Assembly (NCBI GenBank): GCA_028023455.1
Contig: JAQFVV010012423.1
Span: 9,218,269 to 9,282,268, forward strand
DNA: 64,000 bases
Direction: 5' to 3'
From: Epiperipatus broadwayi
Taxonomy: Eukaryota; Onychophora; Udeonychophora; Euonychophora; Peripatidae
Shown here: positions 33,176-45,838 of the stretch, piece by piece
Layout of the letters: the number at the start of each line of letters is the position of its first letter
Numbering within the stretch: the stretch's first letter is position 1
Position numbers and translations under genes: made by a program
Notes under the pieces: model-generated
The model's input: only the letters and a program-made list of their open reading frames with translations
The model's database searches: none
What the model was told of the DNA's origin: nothing

Positions 33176-35289
33176 ATGATTTTTTATTATTTATTATAAT
33201 ACAATATATATTGTACTGGGTGGAATATTTATAAGCTCACTGAGGGTGTTACAAAATCTATATGCTTTAACTCTTTAATACAATAACTTTATGAAAGCAA
33301 AATTATAAGAATTTTATACAAAATATGAGACAAAATTTTTTCTTAATATATTTGATCTTCATCTGATGCAATGTACATATTCCACCACGGCCCCTTTGCA
33401 GAGAAGAGAGTACTTAAAGAGCACCTGTATCCAAGCCAGCAGATATATATGTAGAATATATCTAACTGACCACATTTGAAGGATACAGATTTCTTCTTGA
33501 CTGTTGAATTCAACACCTATCATTCAAATTACTTTTCAGAATAAACCCCGGGCACCAGTTAATTACTAAAGAAATTAACACGCTTTGAATATCGGCAACT
33601 AATTCGATGCCTAAACATCCCATGGCTAGCTCAGTCAATTGTAATAGAATAACAAATTGTTCATTCAATTAGTGGTAAAAAGAATTGACCAACAAAATTA
33701 AGCTTAAAGATATTTATTTAACTAAACATTTATTATTTTAATTTTTAAATACTTTATAAGAATTAATTAGACAAGGATAATTACAAGCATTCAATGTTTA
33801 CTATTATAACTTAACAAATAGTACTATAAATTCTTAATCAAATTTAACAATGATTTTTATATATAATGACACACAGTCTTAATAAATCAGGCAATATAAT
33901 ATAATGTAACAAGGGTATTAAATAAACACGACATTTAGAACATGCACATCAATAGTTCATTTATGCATGCTATAGAGTTAATTATTACTTGACTCTGGGA
34001 GGCTTCAAATTATTGCAATGGCTACTTTACTTAAAAATGGGAATAAGAAAAATGTTATTTATTATCTAGGATTTGAATGTGGACTTCTTGCTGGTTGTTA
34101 CTTTATGTGAAAATATTTCCATCCAGCTGGATTTGAGGTTTTATGCTTAGTATTCCTTGGCATTATTCTTAGCTATAGCTAGACATTGGGCAGCTTCAGA
34201 TTGTTATGCAGGCATCACTTTTATTGGGTAAATTGCTGATCTTCCATTAGACTAAGGGCTGGAGCAAAAGTTGTATGATTCCAATGATGATTAACAGTAC
34301 ATTTTCTTTATTAACGAATACATGAGAAGACTGACAGCGAACTGGTTTAATCTGATTGTGATCTCACTGAACTGAACTGCAATCTGAACTGATTAATTGA
34401 CTGAACTGAACTGATCATCCGATGAAAGACTGGATTATTTATTAGGATGACCTGTTGTCATTTTGGTGTCTGCCAGCTATCTTGGTTGTTGAAATTCCTT
34501 AGATGAGCTTTTAATCCTGTTGTTGAAGATCTTTTAATTAGCAGCCATTGAAAACTTGTTGTTTTGTGGATTTTGTTTACCTTAGTAGCCATTGCTGAGT
34601 GTTTTTTAATTTTTTAACTTTCATTTATTCCTTAAGATTGAACATGCACATATTTATTTTATCAATCATTCGCCATTTACACACATGTATATTTTACTCT
34701 AGTAAATAATTTGAACGAAAGAGATTTCCTTTTTTCTTTTAGTTTTAAGATTTAATTTCCCCCTTAAAACTATGAATTAATTGTTTTTAGCAAACTCCTT
34801 TTTTTTCTTTAATATTTTAAATGAAAGAGAGAGATTTATTCTTGAACTATCATAACTTTTAACTTTTATTTAGTTTATAAAATTGTTGAATTAATCTTCC
34901 CCCTTCTAATTAATTATTTGTACTTTATTTCAAACCACTAATAATAGAAAAAAACTCTTTAGACTTTTAGTTTTAATGTTTCTAAAGCAAACTGCATTTT
35001 GTTCAATAAAGAAACTCTCTAGATTTTTTTTTAGATAACAATTTCTGAAACCTCTGCATTATTTATGATAATTTTATTTTAATAATTTTTTTTAGGCAAA
35101 ATTTTAATGAATGCTCAATAGCGTTACATTATATTGGTTTCAGACAAGCAATTTAACATACATATATTTATATTTACAATGTATATGTGTGTACATATAT
35201 AAGTATGTTTTGAGGATATGTATGTATATATTTTTGATATACATATGTTTATGAAGTAATGGTTACATGTTTATATCATTCAATACTTT
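33176..35289 (-). repeat. Possible minus-strand LTR with primer-binding-like site at 33557-33540
   Basis: On the minus strand TGGTGCCCGGGGTTTATT (33557-33540) has the form of a primer-binding site (complement of ...CCCCGGGCACCA). An LTR would then lie to its right from 33558. That region holds a GC-richer segment with repeats of ACTGAACTGA (34365-34415) and AATAAA-type signals on the minus strand. A TGTAACACCCTC that could open another LTR lies at 33252-33241. I find no second copy and no pol domain, so this is tentative. Confidence 0.3.
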
Positions 35290-35330
35290 AGATCTGATGA
35301 AGATTGCAGGACAGTCGAAACTGTCAGAAA
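35290..35330 (+). ncRNA. Hammerhead-like hairpin, PLE-associated (non-canonical)
   Basis: Core-like CTGATGA (35294-35300), one extra A, stem GATTG/CAGTC with loop CAGGA, GAAAC, then TGTC. The order matches a minimal hammerhead with GTC as cleavage triplet, but the extra base before stem II and a weak stem I (one or two pairs) depart from the consensus. Relatives lie at 26512, 26189 (minus), 54799 and 61455 (minus). The element touches the end of the left PLE copy, which is where PLE terminal ribozymes sit. Confidence 0.5.
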
Positions 35331-35374
35331 AATAAAGGAATTATATTAAAAAGTTTTTGCATTAAAGTGTATAT

Positions 35375-36512
35375 GAGGGGAGTTATTGTAAGCAATTATT
35401 TAATCTCTTATTACTATAACAATTTCTTAAAGCAGCTACTTTATGAGATACAGATTGATAACCATCAATTTAATTACAGACCTCAACTCTTTATTCTTAA
35501 AATAATGACTACATACCAAACAATTATTCTTTACATTTCTAATCACCAATATATCTAAAAAATTTAATTCGACAAAATCTAACCACCCTCCTTCTATCAC
35601 ATATTTTATAGAAGGATCAAAACAATTAAACTCATTTACCAACTCTATCATTCTCAATTACAAACAAACAAGCATCCATATATCTAACAAATAACTTTAA
35701 ATATAAACAATTCTTCTTAATAATAATAATTTTGTCTTCCAAATAATTATTATAAACTTTTACAAATTAAAGAAGAAGTAATATAACCTAGTATCCACCC
35801 TTCCTTAATCTTATAAAAATTAAGATTATTAGTAAAATACATAGAACTCTCCAATAATAAAAGCAAATCTTTTATAACATTAATTTTATTCTTTGACAAA
35901 GATTCATGTTTAATCAGCACAGACATAACAACATCAATACTACTTAATTTATTAACAGATTGATACATATTCTCAATATCTAAAATACCAACTACCTAAT
36001 TCCTTTCCATTTTAAAATTATTAATCTTATCAAGAAGAAACTGTGTGAATGACCAAAATCAACAAATTGTTTTAAATAATTATTCAAGAACCTAGAAATA
36101 CCCTCCCTGGAAAATCAAAAATAAATCTTAAAGGAAAACCATCTTTGTGAGTCTTAAAATTTATGAACATCTTAGCTGATAAGAAATCATTAGGATAACA
36201 TTTTAAATAATCTACTTTATTAAAAAAAATTTTAATTTGCCATTTTTTTCATAATATCTATTAACCTCCTTTTAATCACTTTACCAGGATCTTTTTCTAA
36301 AAACATACATTTACCATTATTTAATTCTGTATCCATTTTTTCTCTTATCTCATTTCCTTTCATAATGACAAACCTGCCAGCTTTGTCTTTACAAGAAATG
36401 ATCACATCATTAGCAATTAGGCTAGCTATTCTTAAGATGTCCAACCCCAGCAGAATTAAAAATAAAATTTTCTTTCATTTTTAAGCTTTTATTTAAAACC
36501 AATTAATGTTCT
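35375..36512 (-). pseudogene. Penelope-like element (PLE) RT remnant, left copy
   Basis: Minus-strand frames, in element order: NDVIISCKDKAGRFVIMKGN (36444-36232; the D-K-G..VV-type N-terminal motif of PLEs), a region with SIDVV and FYKIKEGWILGYI (35968-35750; compare YKQ.DG.AMGS), and LVNEFNCFDPSIKYVIEGGW then LDILVIRNVKNNCLV (35657-35436; the region after the RT YMDD box). Frames are broken between these. It ends next to the hairpin at 35290. A near-mirror copy begins at 36540. Confidence 0.7.
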
Positions 36513-36539
36513 GCTCATCATCAAATTACTAGATTCAAT

Positions 36540-38400
36540 AGACAAAATTGTAATTTGAGGGATGAGAGACGATTGATTTTAAATAAAAGCTTAAAAAGGA
36601 AATAAAAAAATATTATTAATTCTGTGGAGGTTAGACATCTTAAGGATAGGTTAATTTCTAATGATGTGATCATTTCTCATGAAGTTAAAGCTGGGCTGTT
36701 TGTCATTTTGAAAGAAAATGAGTTTAGAGAGAAAATGGATAAAGAATGTTTATAGAAAAAGATCATGATAAGATGATTAAAATAAGGTTAATAGATATTA
36801 TAAAAAAATGATCAATTTTTTTTTAATAGAGTAGATTATTTAAAATGTTATGCTAATAATTACATATCTGCTAAGATGTTTATGAATATTAAGATTCACA
36901 AAGATGATTTTCGTTTAAAATTTATTTTTGATTTTAAAAGAGGGTATTTCTAGGTTCTTGAATAATTTTTTAAAACAATTTGTTGATTTTGGTCATTACA
37001 CAGTTTTTTCTTTTTGGGGGCTTTTGATAAGATTAATAATTTTAAAATGGAAAGTAAGTGGGTATTTGGTAGTTTATATATTGAGAATATGCATAATCTG
37101 TTAATACATTAAGCAGTATTGATGTTCTTATGTCTGTATTGGTTAAACATGGATCTTTGTCAAAGAATAAAATTAAAGTTATTAAAGATTTGCTTTTATT
37201 ATTGAAAGATTCTATGTATTTTTATTTATAATAATATTTTTTATAAGATTAAGGAAGGGTGGATAATGGGTCATATTATTTCTTCTTTAATTTATTAAAG
37301 TTTATATTAATTATTTAGAAGAGGAAATTATTATTAAGAAAAATTGTTTATATTTAAAGTTATTTGTTAGATATATGGATGCCTGCTTGTTTGTAGTTGA
37401 GAATGATAGAGTTGGTAAATGAGTTTAAGTATTTTGATCCTTCTAATAAATATGTGGTAGAAGGAGGATGGTTAGCTTTTATTAAATCAAAAATTTTAGA
37501 TATATTGGTAATTAGAAATGTAAAAAATAATTGTTTGGTATATAGTCATTATGTTAAGAGTAAAGAGTTAAGGTCTATAATTAAACCTGATAGTTATCAA
37601 TCTGTATCTAATAAAGTAACTGCTTAAAAAAATATTGTTATAGAAATAAGAGCTTAGATAATTTTAGTGGAGTAGCTTTGTTACAAAAAGATCAATTTTA
37701 TAAAGATTATTTGCATGTTGGCTACTCTTATAAATTTGTTAAAAGCATTTTATTCAATAGTAATAATATTTGTAATGATGTAAAAGGTAAAGAAAAATAT
37801 GATTTTATTTCTTTGCCATTTACAATGTCTTCTTATAAAATTGTATATAAAAATAGGAATTTGTTTGGAAGTAAGAAATTGCTTGGAAAAGGGGTATTAC
37901 TTTGAATAATTTATTAAATAATACAAAACTTTTTTACTAGAAATACTATTCCCGGAGTAGTGTATATTATCCATTGTTTTGTAAGAATGTATATATTAAG
38001 TCAGTAGTTTGAGTTTAAATGAAAGAATAAAGGTACATAAAAGTAGGGTTAGAAATAAATATCTTAGTTCTGCTTTATATATCCTTGAAAAAGATACAGG
38101 CTACACTATTAATTTTAATGAAGTTAAAATTGTTTTCTTTGAAAGAAATGAAATATAAAAAGAATTAAAGCATCTTTATTTTTAAAAATGTATGATTCTG
38201 AAGCAATTAACATATTTAAAAGTTATTTTAATAAGAAGGATGTATGAGAAATAAATGAAATTGTGGGTAATATGTTATTTTGTACTTCTTTACATTTGGG
38301 AAGTCTGCTTGTAGCAGTTAAACCATTGTTAGTATTTTAGAGTTAATTTTTTGGCTAGTCTCATTGAGTTGTGAATTTAGGGTAATTTGATTATATATAT
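36540..38400 (+). pseudogene. PLE RT plus GIY-YIG endonuclease remnant, right copy
   Basis: Mirror image of the left copy up to about 37680, then extends further. Visible in order: NDVIISHEVKAGLFVILKEN (about 36655), VRYMDACLFVVENDRVGK (37365-37425; the catalytic box reads YMDA instead of YMDD), LVNEFKYFDPSNKY...GGWLAF..KILDILVIRN (37397 on), KYDFISLPFTMSSYKI (37800-37840), then GVVYIIHCF and CKNVYI in two frames (37955-38000; a GIY-YIG-type start), SLNERIKVHKSRVRNKYLSSALYILEKDTG (38015-38105; the rest of that nuclease). Known: PLEs of the EN+ class join RT to a C-terminal GIY-YIG nuclease. The copy has many stops and a damaged catalytic box. Confidence 0.7.
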
Positions 38401-39120
38401 AATAAAATTTTCAGCACATAGTTTTGTGCCCTTTCAAGTCTTAAGAATCTATTTTTTAAAATAATTTACACTATATTTATTAGATATCAACAAATATAAA
38501 TTATTAATAACTTATTTTGACTTGAAATACTTTATTTTCAAAAATATAATGTTATATTAGCAGCTAACATAAATATGGCCTGAAGCAAATTTGGAGACTT
38601 GCTGCAATGTAAACAATCTACTTATATTTATGAGGGAGAAAATAATCACAATTTTGCAATAAATATTTAAAAAAATTAAACTTTGAAAACATAATTCATT
38701 AGATATTAGTGAAATAAATAATTCTTCATTCAAGTTTTTAAAAATATTCAGAAACAAAGAAGATTTTGTTGATTTTATAAACTAAAAATAATCTTTCTAG
38801 AAATAATTATGTATAACAGCTTTGTTTTGATTATGGTATCATTTTTTTAATATTTACAGAAATAAAATGTGAACATTTAAAATTTATTTCAGCAGTAAAC
38901 AAGAATATCTGTCAAATGAAATCAAATTTGTTATTTTCTGATAAGTAATAATCATTTTATCATATATTTTACAATGACATAAACTGAAAATAATTTTTCC
39001 AAAAATGATGATGTATACTATAAAGTCTTTCTTTTGATTACATTCTCATTTTTTTAATATTTACAGAAACAAAATGTGAACATTTAAAATTTATTTCAGT
39101 AGTAAACATGAATATCTATT
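38401..39120 (+). repeat. Local tandem duplication of about 210 bp
   Basis: The stretch 38855-38925 (AATATTTACAGAAATAAAAT, then TGTGAACATTTAAAATTTAT, TTTCAG.AGTAAAC) recurs at 39056-39116 with few changes, and the sequence before each copy is also alike (ATAATTATGTATA / ATGATGATGTATA). The rest of the region is AT-rich without features. Confidence 0.6.
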
Positions 39121-42100
39121 GTAAAGGTATGAAAAGTATAGCTGCTTTAACCTAACCAAGAGATGCAGGTAGAGGAGGTTCAAACCTCACCTACTCCTCC
39201 AGATTGCTACTAAGCAACTTACTCCCCAAACCTCACTAGAATTTATTCTTTAGGTATGCCCAGTGGTCAGGAAGAGATGAGATCCCAAAGGGGAATTTTA
39301 ACAAAGAAAAACCAGGTTTAGACTATATAATGACACAGGCAAGATATTGATGAGATTAGTGAATGAAAGTTTATTGTTCAATTAAAATAAATGACAATTT
39401 GAAGAAATAATTAACACAAAAAATGTTGCAAGTTATTTTCTTGCATCTACAAACATGGATATGTATTGATATGCATTAGTAAGATCCAATTAATATAATT
39501 AAACACTACAGTAATTACAGAACAATACCATACTTAGCCAACAACTGGGTGCTTTACTTTAAAGAAGAGAGACAGAAAAACATAACTCTAGGGTGAAAAT
39601 ACAAAAATGGATAATTGGTTAAAACTAGTTAAATAGATTAAGGCCATGTTCAAATATAGCCTGCATTTAAATGACAAAATAAAGAAAAATCCACTCAGTG
39701 GACATTTTTCAGACTTACTCAGCAATATTTTGAGCATATTACAAAGTTAAGGTTTTATCTATAATAAAATTAAACATTACTGTGGTCCTTGGTAATTTAA
39801 TTATGTGAGCTTTGAAGCAAACTTGGAGGCACAAATGTTTTATATATGGCTAACTTGAGGTCTGGATAGCATTCCGGATCTAACACAAGAGTTAGAGTGA
39901 TAGAGCTCATTCACTGCCTCAGTGTGATCTGAGCTCAGGGCCAGAGTGTAAGTGCTTGTGTCCAGCAGTAATATTGAAAAAAATGTAGAGATTCACTTTA
40001 TCATCAATGGTCATCTCAGAACGCTGTTAGCATGTTAGATGGGAGCTATGGAGATGTGCCGAGACATTCTCATGAATCAGCAAGTAGCACAATATAAGAG
40101 AAAATGTGGTCAACCGACCGTTAAACTTTAAAAATCTTAGGTAAAATATACGTATATGAAATAATATTTCTTCAAAATTTTTTTGAGACTGAGAGAATAT
40201 ACACTATTAAAAATAATTATTTTACATTTTTTAACTAACATTAAAATATATAAAAAAGATAGGTATATTAATGGATCACTATTTAATGAAGATTTAAGAT
40301 TTTAATTTACATATACATATAACTGTACTTTACTCTCTCTTTCATTTAATAAAATTATAAAATACTTAAGCTAAGTTCTGTTTTTGACAAATAGATATAT
40401 ATTGGTAAAAAAATCCAGGTTGACTTTAAGAAAGTATAAAAAAATATAAGCAGGTTGGATCTTTTTTTATAAAATGCATAAAATTGAACACTTTGATATA
40501 TATACTCGAATGTCATTTTCTTTTATACATCTAAGTATAAATTAGAAGAAACATTGAATTATTTTTCTAAAAAAACAATTGCATGATCTGCTTTTTTCTT
40601 TCTTTCTAATATATATTTTTAAAAAAATAGTGAAACCAATATGGCTGGAGAGAATTGGAAGAAGTTTTATTCAAAGAGTTTTCTAATAAATCTGAAATAT
40701 TCCCATATTTAATAGCGGGTCGAACAAGTAGAAATAAATGAAATATAGATTATTTCTCCCTTCCAGTTCCTCCTATACACATATGTTTTTTCCAAGCCAT
40801 AAGAAAGAAATTGTGTTTCTTTCTTTAAAAAAATATAAGTAGTATACACTTCAAGTAATATATATTGGCAATCCGTTAACAAAAAAAAAAGATTTATGAA
40901 TATAGTAATAGGATTAAGAATCACAATTATACTGGTCAAAAAAAAAATGAAAATGTTAAAAAATTATCAGACTATATATATATGAACACATTATATTTAT
41001 AGTACATTAAGCCAACATAAAATATAAGTGAAATTTAAAGATACTGATAATCATTTAAAATTGCGTACATCTTTATTAGATAGCCATGAAGACATGCTTG
41101 TCAGCAGTCCATACTAATGGCTTAGGGTGATTTCTGTCTTCAGTTATCCATTTATAGCAGCAGGAATTTATCAGGAAAAATTGTTCTAGCACTTTACATT
41201 TCTTGAGTTACATCTTTCAAGCTCCAGCAGATAGGAAAATGATCAAGAGATAGAGAGAAAAGTCTACTCTGCCATTTCACCTACAGCACCCATTTTAAAT
41301 TCTTTTTCTTCTTGCCTATAGAAGGCTAATGGCTTAAGAATTTATTCAGCAGGAGGTTAAGATATTCTCTTGGTTGCAGAGAGCTCTTTCCAAAAAGTTA
41401 ACTATATTTCTTCTCCAATAAAAATATCTTTGTGGCTGTTTTTTGGTCCAAGTGGTAGAGCTGAGTCAGGTTAAAGAATCCACAAACAATAGACAAGTTC
41501 TCAATTTATATCTAACTTGTTGCCCATCTTACATTCCAATGCCATTGTTTTGCTACCTTATTTTTAATTAGTGTTTTTAATTAATTATTCCTATCTAACT
41601 AATCTTTTTCTCTAATGAGTTCTGTGATTCAAAAAGATTCTATTTTGTTATCTAAAATAAAATCTTTTAATTTTATTTCAAAAAATTTATGGAATGTTTT
41701 AAAGTTTCTATTTAATTTAAATTTAGCCTACATTCACTGTGGTTGGACTAAGGGTCTTTAATTATACCAGAGTGAATGGTGAAGCAAGCATATATATATA
41801 TATATATCTAATGTATATATGTGTAGCTTCACTATCAAATGATAAGTAATAAGCATTTTATCATATATTTTACATTGATGTGTGAGACAAAGAAAAACAT
41901 CAGAATTAGAGAAATTTGGTAGGGTTAAGTTTTATTTTAGTGATACAAATACTCTATGCTAGGTTTACTTAAACATGTATATATATGCACACAGATGTGC
42001 ATTTTATTAATTTAGTATCAGAACACAATTAAACTTATCAAAATAATAAAATTATTAAAAATATCGTTTATAATTCCATTTGAAAACTATACATAAAATT

Positions 42101-44820
42101 CACATATACATGTGTATATAAAAAGTATAAAAATAGTCAATTTTTGACAGGTAATTAATTTTGTTGATTGATTATCAACACCTTTAAATTTAAAATAAAC
42201 TTTTTTTCTAGTCTAAAAGATTTTTGGAAATTTTTTTTTTTTTAAATATCCAACCAAAGTTATTACTTGTGTTATTATTTTATTTTTAAATATAGATTTT
42301 AAATGATTTAAAATTATTCTCTCTATATATGTATCACAATCACAGGTTGTTTTTAATTATAACATCTTTAAATTAATCTAAAGATTTTTAAAATGTCTTA
42401 AAAGAATTATTTTACAAACTCACTTCATAGAAATATGATGTGATGCATTTTATCTGTGGTTCCTTGCATCCAGATAAAGCAGCACATATATAATGACTTT
42501 TTTATCAAGCTGATGGTTGCTTTTGCTGGGAACAGTCTGGGATTATCTCATCAGGAAAGGTATAATCAGTTTTATTTTTGGCATTTACTTGGTTCAATTT
42601 AGACTTCAGGCAAGCAAGCTGTCTTCTAGAACACATTTAAGCAGGCTAGTGAAAAGAGAAAGTGGGCCTGCATCATGTGAATCAAAACTCCTCTATAGTG
42701 AACCATAGAACAACTGTTGGATGTTCCTTTCTTTAAATGTTTATGGGAGCTCTGTACAACTCTGAAAAACAATTCTGCTAGCCAACTCATTGCTACAGCT
42801 ACCAACTAAAAACTACTAAACAATTCTTACAAAATTATTAGCCAAAATAACTATTTTTATCAATTCTTTTTATATTGTCAACTGAGGCGACAAAAACACT
42901 ACATTAAAAACTTTTTATTCATTTACCTTGATTATAAACAATTTTAATTTTTTTGAAAGCAACTTTGAAATTTTTATTAAAGTAAGTTTTTTTTGAAAAA
43001 AATAAAGAAATGTATACAAGCATTAATTAAAAAATTTCAAAATAGATAATATAAATTTTTACAATTATCAATTTAACATGCTTGTTTTTAATTTCAAAAT
43101 CAGAATTCAATGAAAATATTTGTTAGAGCTTTTTAAATGTTTAATTTATAATAAAATTTTATTTTCAATTGATCATTATTTAACCCTTTATGGTTATTTT
43201 ATTCCAGAAAATATAAAAAAATATCTACAAAAATCTATATCTGTGTTTATTTCTACTTTTCCTTTACTTTAAATATATATATGGGCACACACACACAATT
43301 ATGTTGTTGTATGCCATATAATTCAAACAGTTACAATACATATTTATATAATTATATGAAAGAACAACATAATGCACCTTATGAATTTTCATTTTTTGAT
43401 AAGTTTATATTATAAATGTATTTAATAAATATCTTCTATTTAATTTGAGAATTGTGTGCTATTTTTAAATGATCAAGAATATTAATTCTACTCTTACTAC
43501 AGTATAAATGTAACAGTTTAAGCTTGATATAAAGTTAAGTTTATTATGTAAATCATAATTAAATTTAATGGGGTTTAAAATTATTACGAATTTCTGTTTC
43601 AAAACAGATATTGGCCTGTTTAGTGGGGTTATTTAATCTTCTTTGAATTTAAAAATCTTAATCTGTAACAATCAAAGAATTAACTCTTGTCCATATTAAG
43701 ATCTTAGACCAGAGTGTAAGATGGATTTACACCTCTTATTCACAGAGGTCGCCATGATAGCAGAATAAGATTGGTGGTCATCATGTAACATAAAAATAAA
43801 TGATATAAATTAAACTTTTCTTCTTATTCAAAAATAATATTGTAATTCTTAAAATATATTTTGATTAGGTAATATGTTCTTAAAAATGTTCACTATAATG
43901 ACAAATTCTCACTATATGCAATTATTACTGGAATAATCAATTTAAGAAAAGCTACTTTCAGCATTACATATACATTGTAATATAATCTTTCTTAAAATAT
44001 AACATATACAACATTCTTACTCTTCATTCCAAGCATGAAAAATTAGGATATCTTTTTTTAAACAAATTCATAGTGATTTAAACAAATTTTAAGATTTTTT
44101 TTTTAAGAAATGGTTTTAGCAATGTTTATTATTTAATTGTACATTTGTCTGCTATTTCCATTTTACATATTATGATTTTTTTGCATGTTCTTTAGAATAA
44201 AACTAATAATGATGGGTGACCTTTCTTCATGAGAATGGGCTTCTTTTCCAAATATTTTTCCAATTTTGCATTACATTAAATATATTACTATTATTAGTAA
44301 ATAAATATTATAACTTCAAGTTTCAGATATAGTTGATTTAAAAATAAAAGACTGCCTTTGAAGTTTATAGTATATTTTGTGAGACTTTTTTCCTTAAATT
44401 TTTTTTTCATGATCTTGTGTGTTCTAGAATACTATTTCTAATTAAGCAATCATATCCATTGACACTTAAGCTAATTATGTAGATAAATTTTCTGTTTGAT
44501 CTCATTATATTTTAATTTTAAAAATGCATTTGACAAAAAGAAATAATAAAACATTTTCTTTAAAAATTGATTTGGCAAGGCTGTTGAAATATAAAATTAT
44601 TAATTCTTTTTTTATTTTATAAAATAATTGAATATTTATAATGTAATTAACCTAAGTTGTATGTATATGCACAAATATAATTTTTACTATCTCCATACAG
44701 AAAGAATAAGCAATCATACTATTAGGTAAACTATAAATTTGGAGATCAAAAGAAACAATTGTTGATTTGGGTTGTTTTTAAAATTATTTTGTTAATATAA
44801 AATATTATTATGATAATCAA
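39121..44820. other. Long stretch without recognised genes; scattered GC-richer repeat-like blocks
   Basis: GC-richer blocks at 39130-39330 (with an inverted GAGGAGGTTCAAACCTCACC / CTACTCCTCC theme), 39850-40110, 41080-41510 and 42440-42800 stand out from AT-rich surroundings. They look like eroded LTRs or SINE-like repeats, but none has a boundary, a partner or a domain I can support. 41720-41790 is the inverse of the end of LTR-like copy B. Simple (AT)n lies at 41790-41808. Confidence 0.4.
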
Positions 44821-44835
44821 TAATATATATATATA

Positions 44836-45838
44836 ATTAAAAGAAGTTATAAATTTCGTAAATTGCTTTTAAGCTTGCATTTTATGATCACTAGATGGAG
44901 CTTACTAATAGCTCTAAACAAGCTTGTTTTTATAAGTGCTGAAAGAGATAAAATTCAAAATGTCTATCATTTATCCCCACCTCCTGACCTGCTGGTTTCA
45001 AGCTTATGGCTCATGTCAGGGGTGGGCTGGGAGTCTAGAAACTAGATCTAAAATACTAACTCAAAAGTCAACACTTATAAAACATGTTTCTATCAATTTG
45101 AAAGCATGAACTTATCAGACAAGCATGAACTTATCAGACATGTAAATGTCTAGTTTGTCAAGCTAGATTTGAAGACATTCACATATCTGATAAGTTCATG
45201 CTTTCAAATTGATAGAAACATATTTTATAAGTGCTGACTTTTGAGTTAGTATTTTAGATCTAGTTTCTAGATTCCCAGTCCTCCATTGATGTGAGCCATA
45301 ATCTCGAAACCAGCTGGTCTGGAGATGGGGATAAACGATAGAAATTTTGAATTCTACCTCTTTCAGCACTTATAAAAACAAAGCTTGTTTAGAGCTATTG
45401 GTAAGTTCCATCTAGTGATCACAAAATGCAAGCTTCAAAGCAAATTACAAAATTTATAACTTGTTTTAATTATTATAAGTGTACCTTTGAAGGTTTTTGC
45501 AATGCTATATATTGCAGAGGCTATTACTATATGGTGAAACTGAGCTGAATTCAGACCCATATAACTATCTAGTTTGTCAAGATGGATTTGAAGACATTTA
45601 CGTGTCTGATAAGTTCATGCTTTCAAATTGATAGAAATGTGTTTTATAAATGCTGACGTATGAGTTAGTATTTTAGATCTAGTTTCTAGACTCCCAGCCC
45701 TCCACTGATGTGAGCCATAAGCTTGAAACCAGCTGGTCTGGCGGTGGGAATAAACGATAGAGATTTTGAATTCTATCTCCTTCGGCACTTATAGAAACAA
45801 AGCTTGTTTAGAGCTATTGATAAGCTTCATCTAGTGAT
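44836..45838 (+). mobile_element. Retrozyme-like locus 3: inverted unit plus tandem units
   Basis: A left minus-oriented arm (44836-45140) is the inverse of 45187-45478; a further direct unit follows to 45838. The two plus-strand hammerhead sites lie 419 bp apart (45319 and 45738), which gives the unit length. A 19-base piece, AAGCATGAACTTATCAGAC, is doubled at the turn of the palindrome (about 45103-45140). Shared landmarks with the other loci are TTTAGAGCTATT, GAATTCAGACCCATA and GATTTGAAGACAT. No ORF is convincing. Confidence 0.7.
45702..45741 (+). ncRNA. Hammerhead ribozyme with one core change
   Basis: CTGATGT (45705-45711; A9 is T), stem II GAGC/GCTT with loop CATAA, GAAA (45725-45728), stem III extended to four pairs ACCA/TGGT with loop GC, cleavage base C45738, stem I CCA/TGG then further pairs after a mismatch. 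The A9 change probably weakens or abolishes cleavage. The sister copy at 45281-45325 has C3 as T (TTGATG) and cleavage base C45319. Confidence 0.65.
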
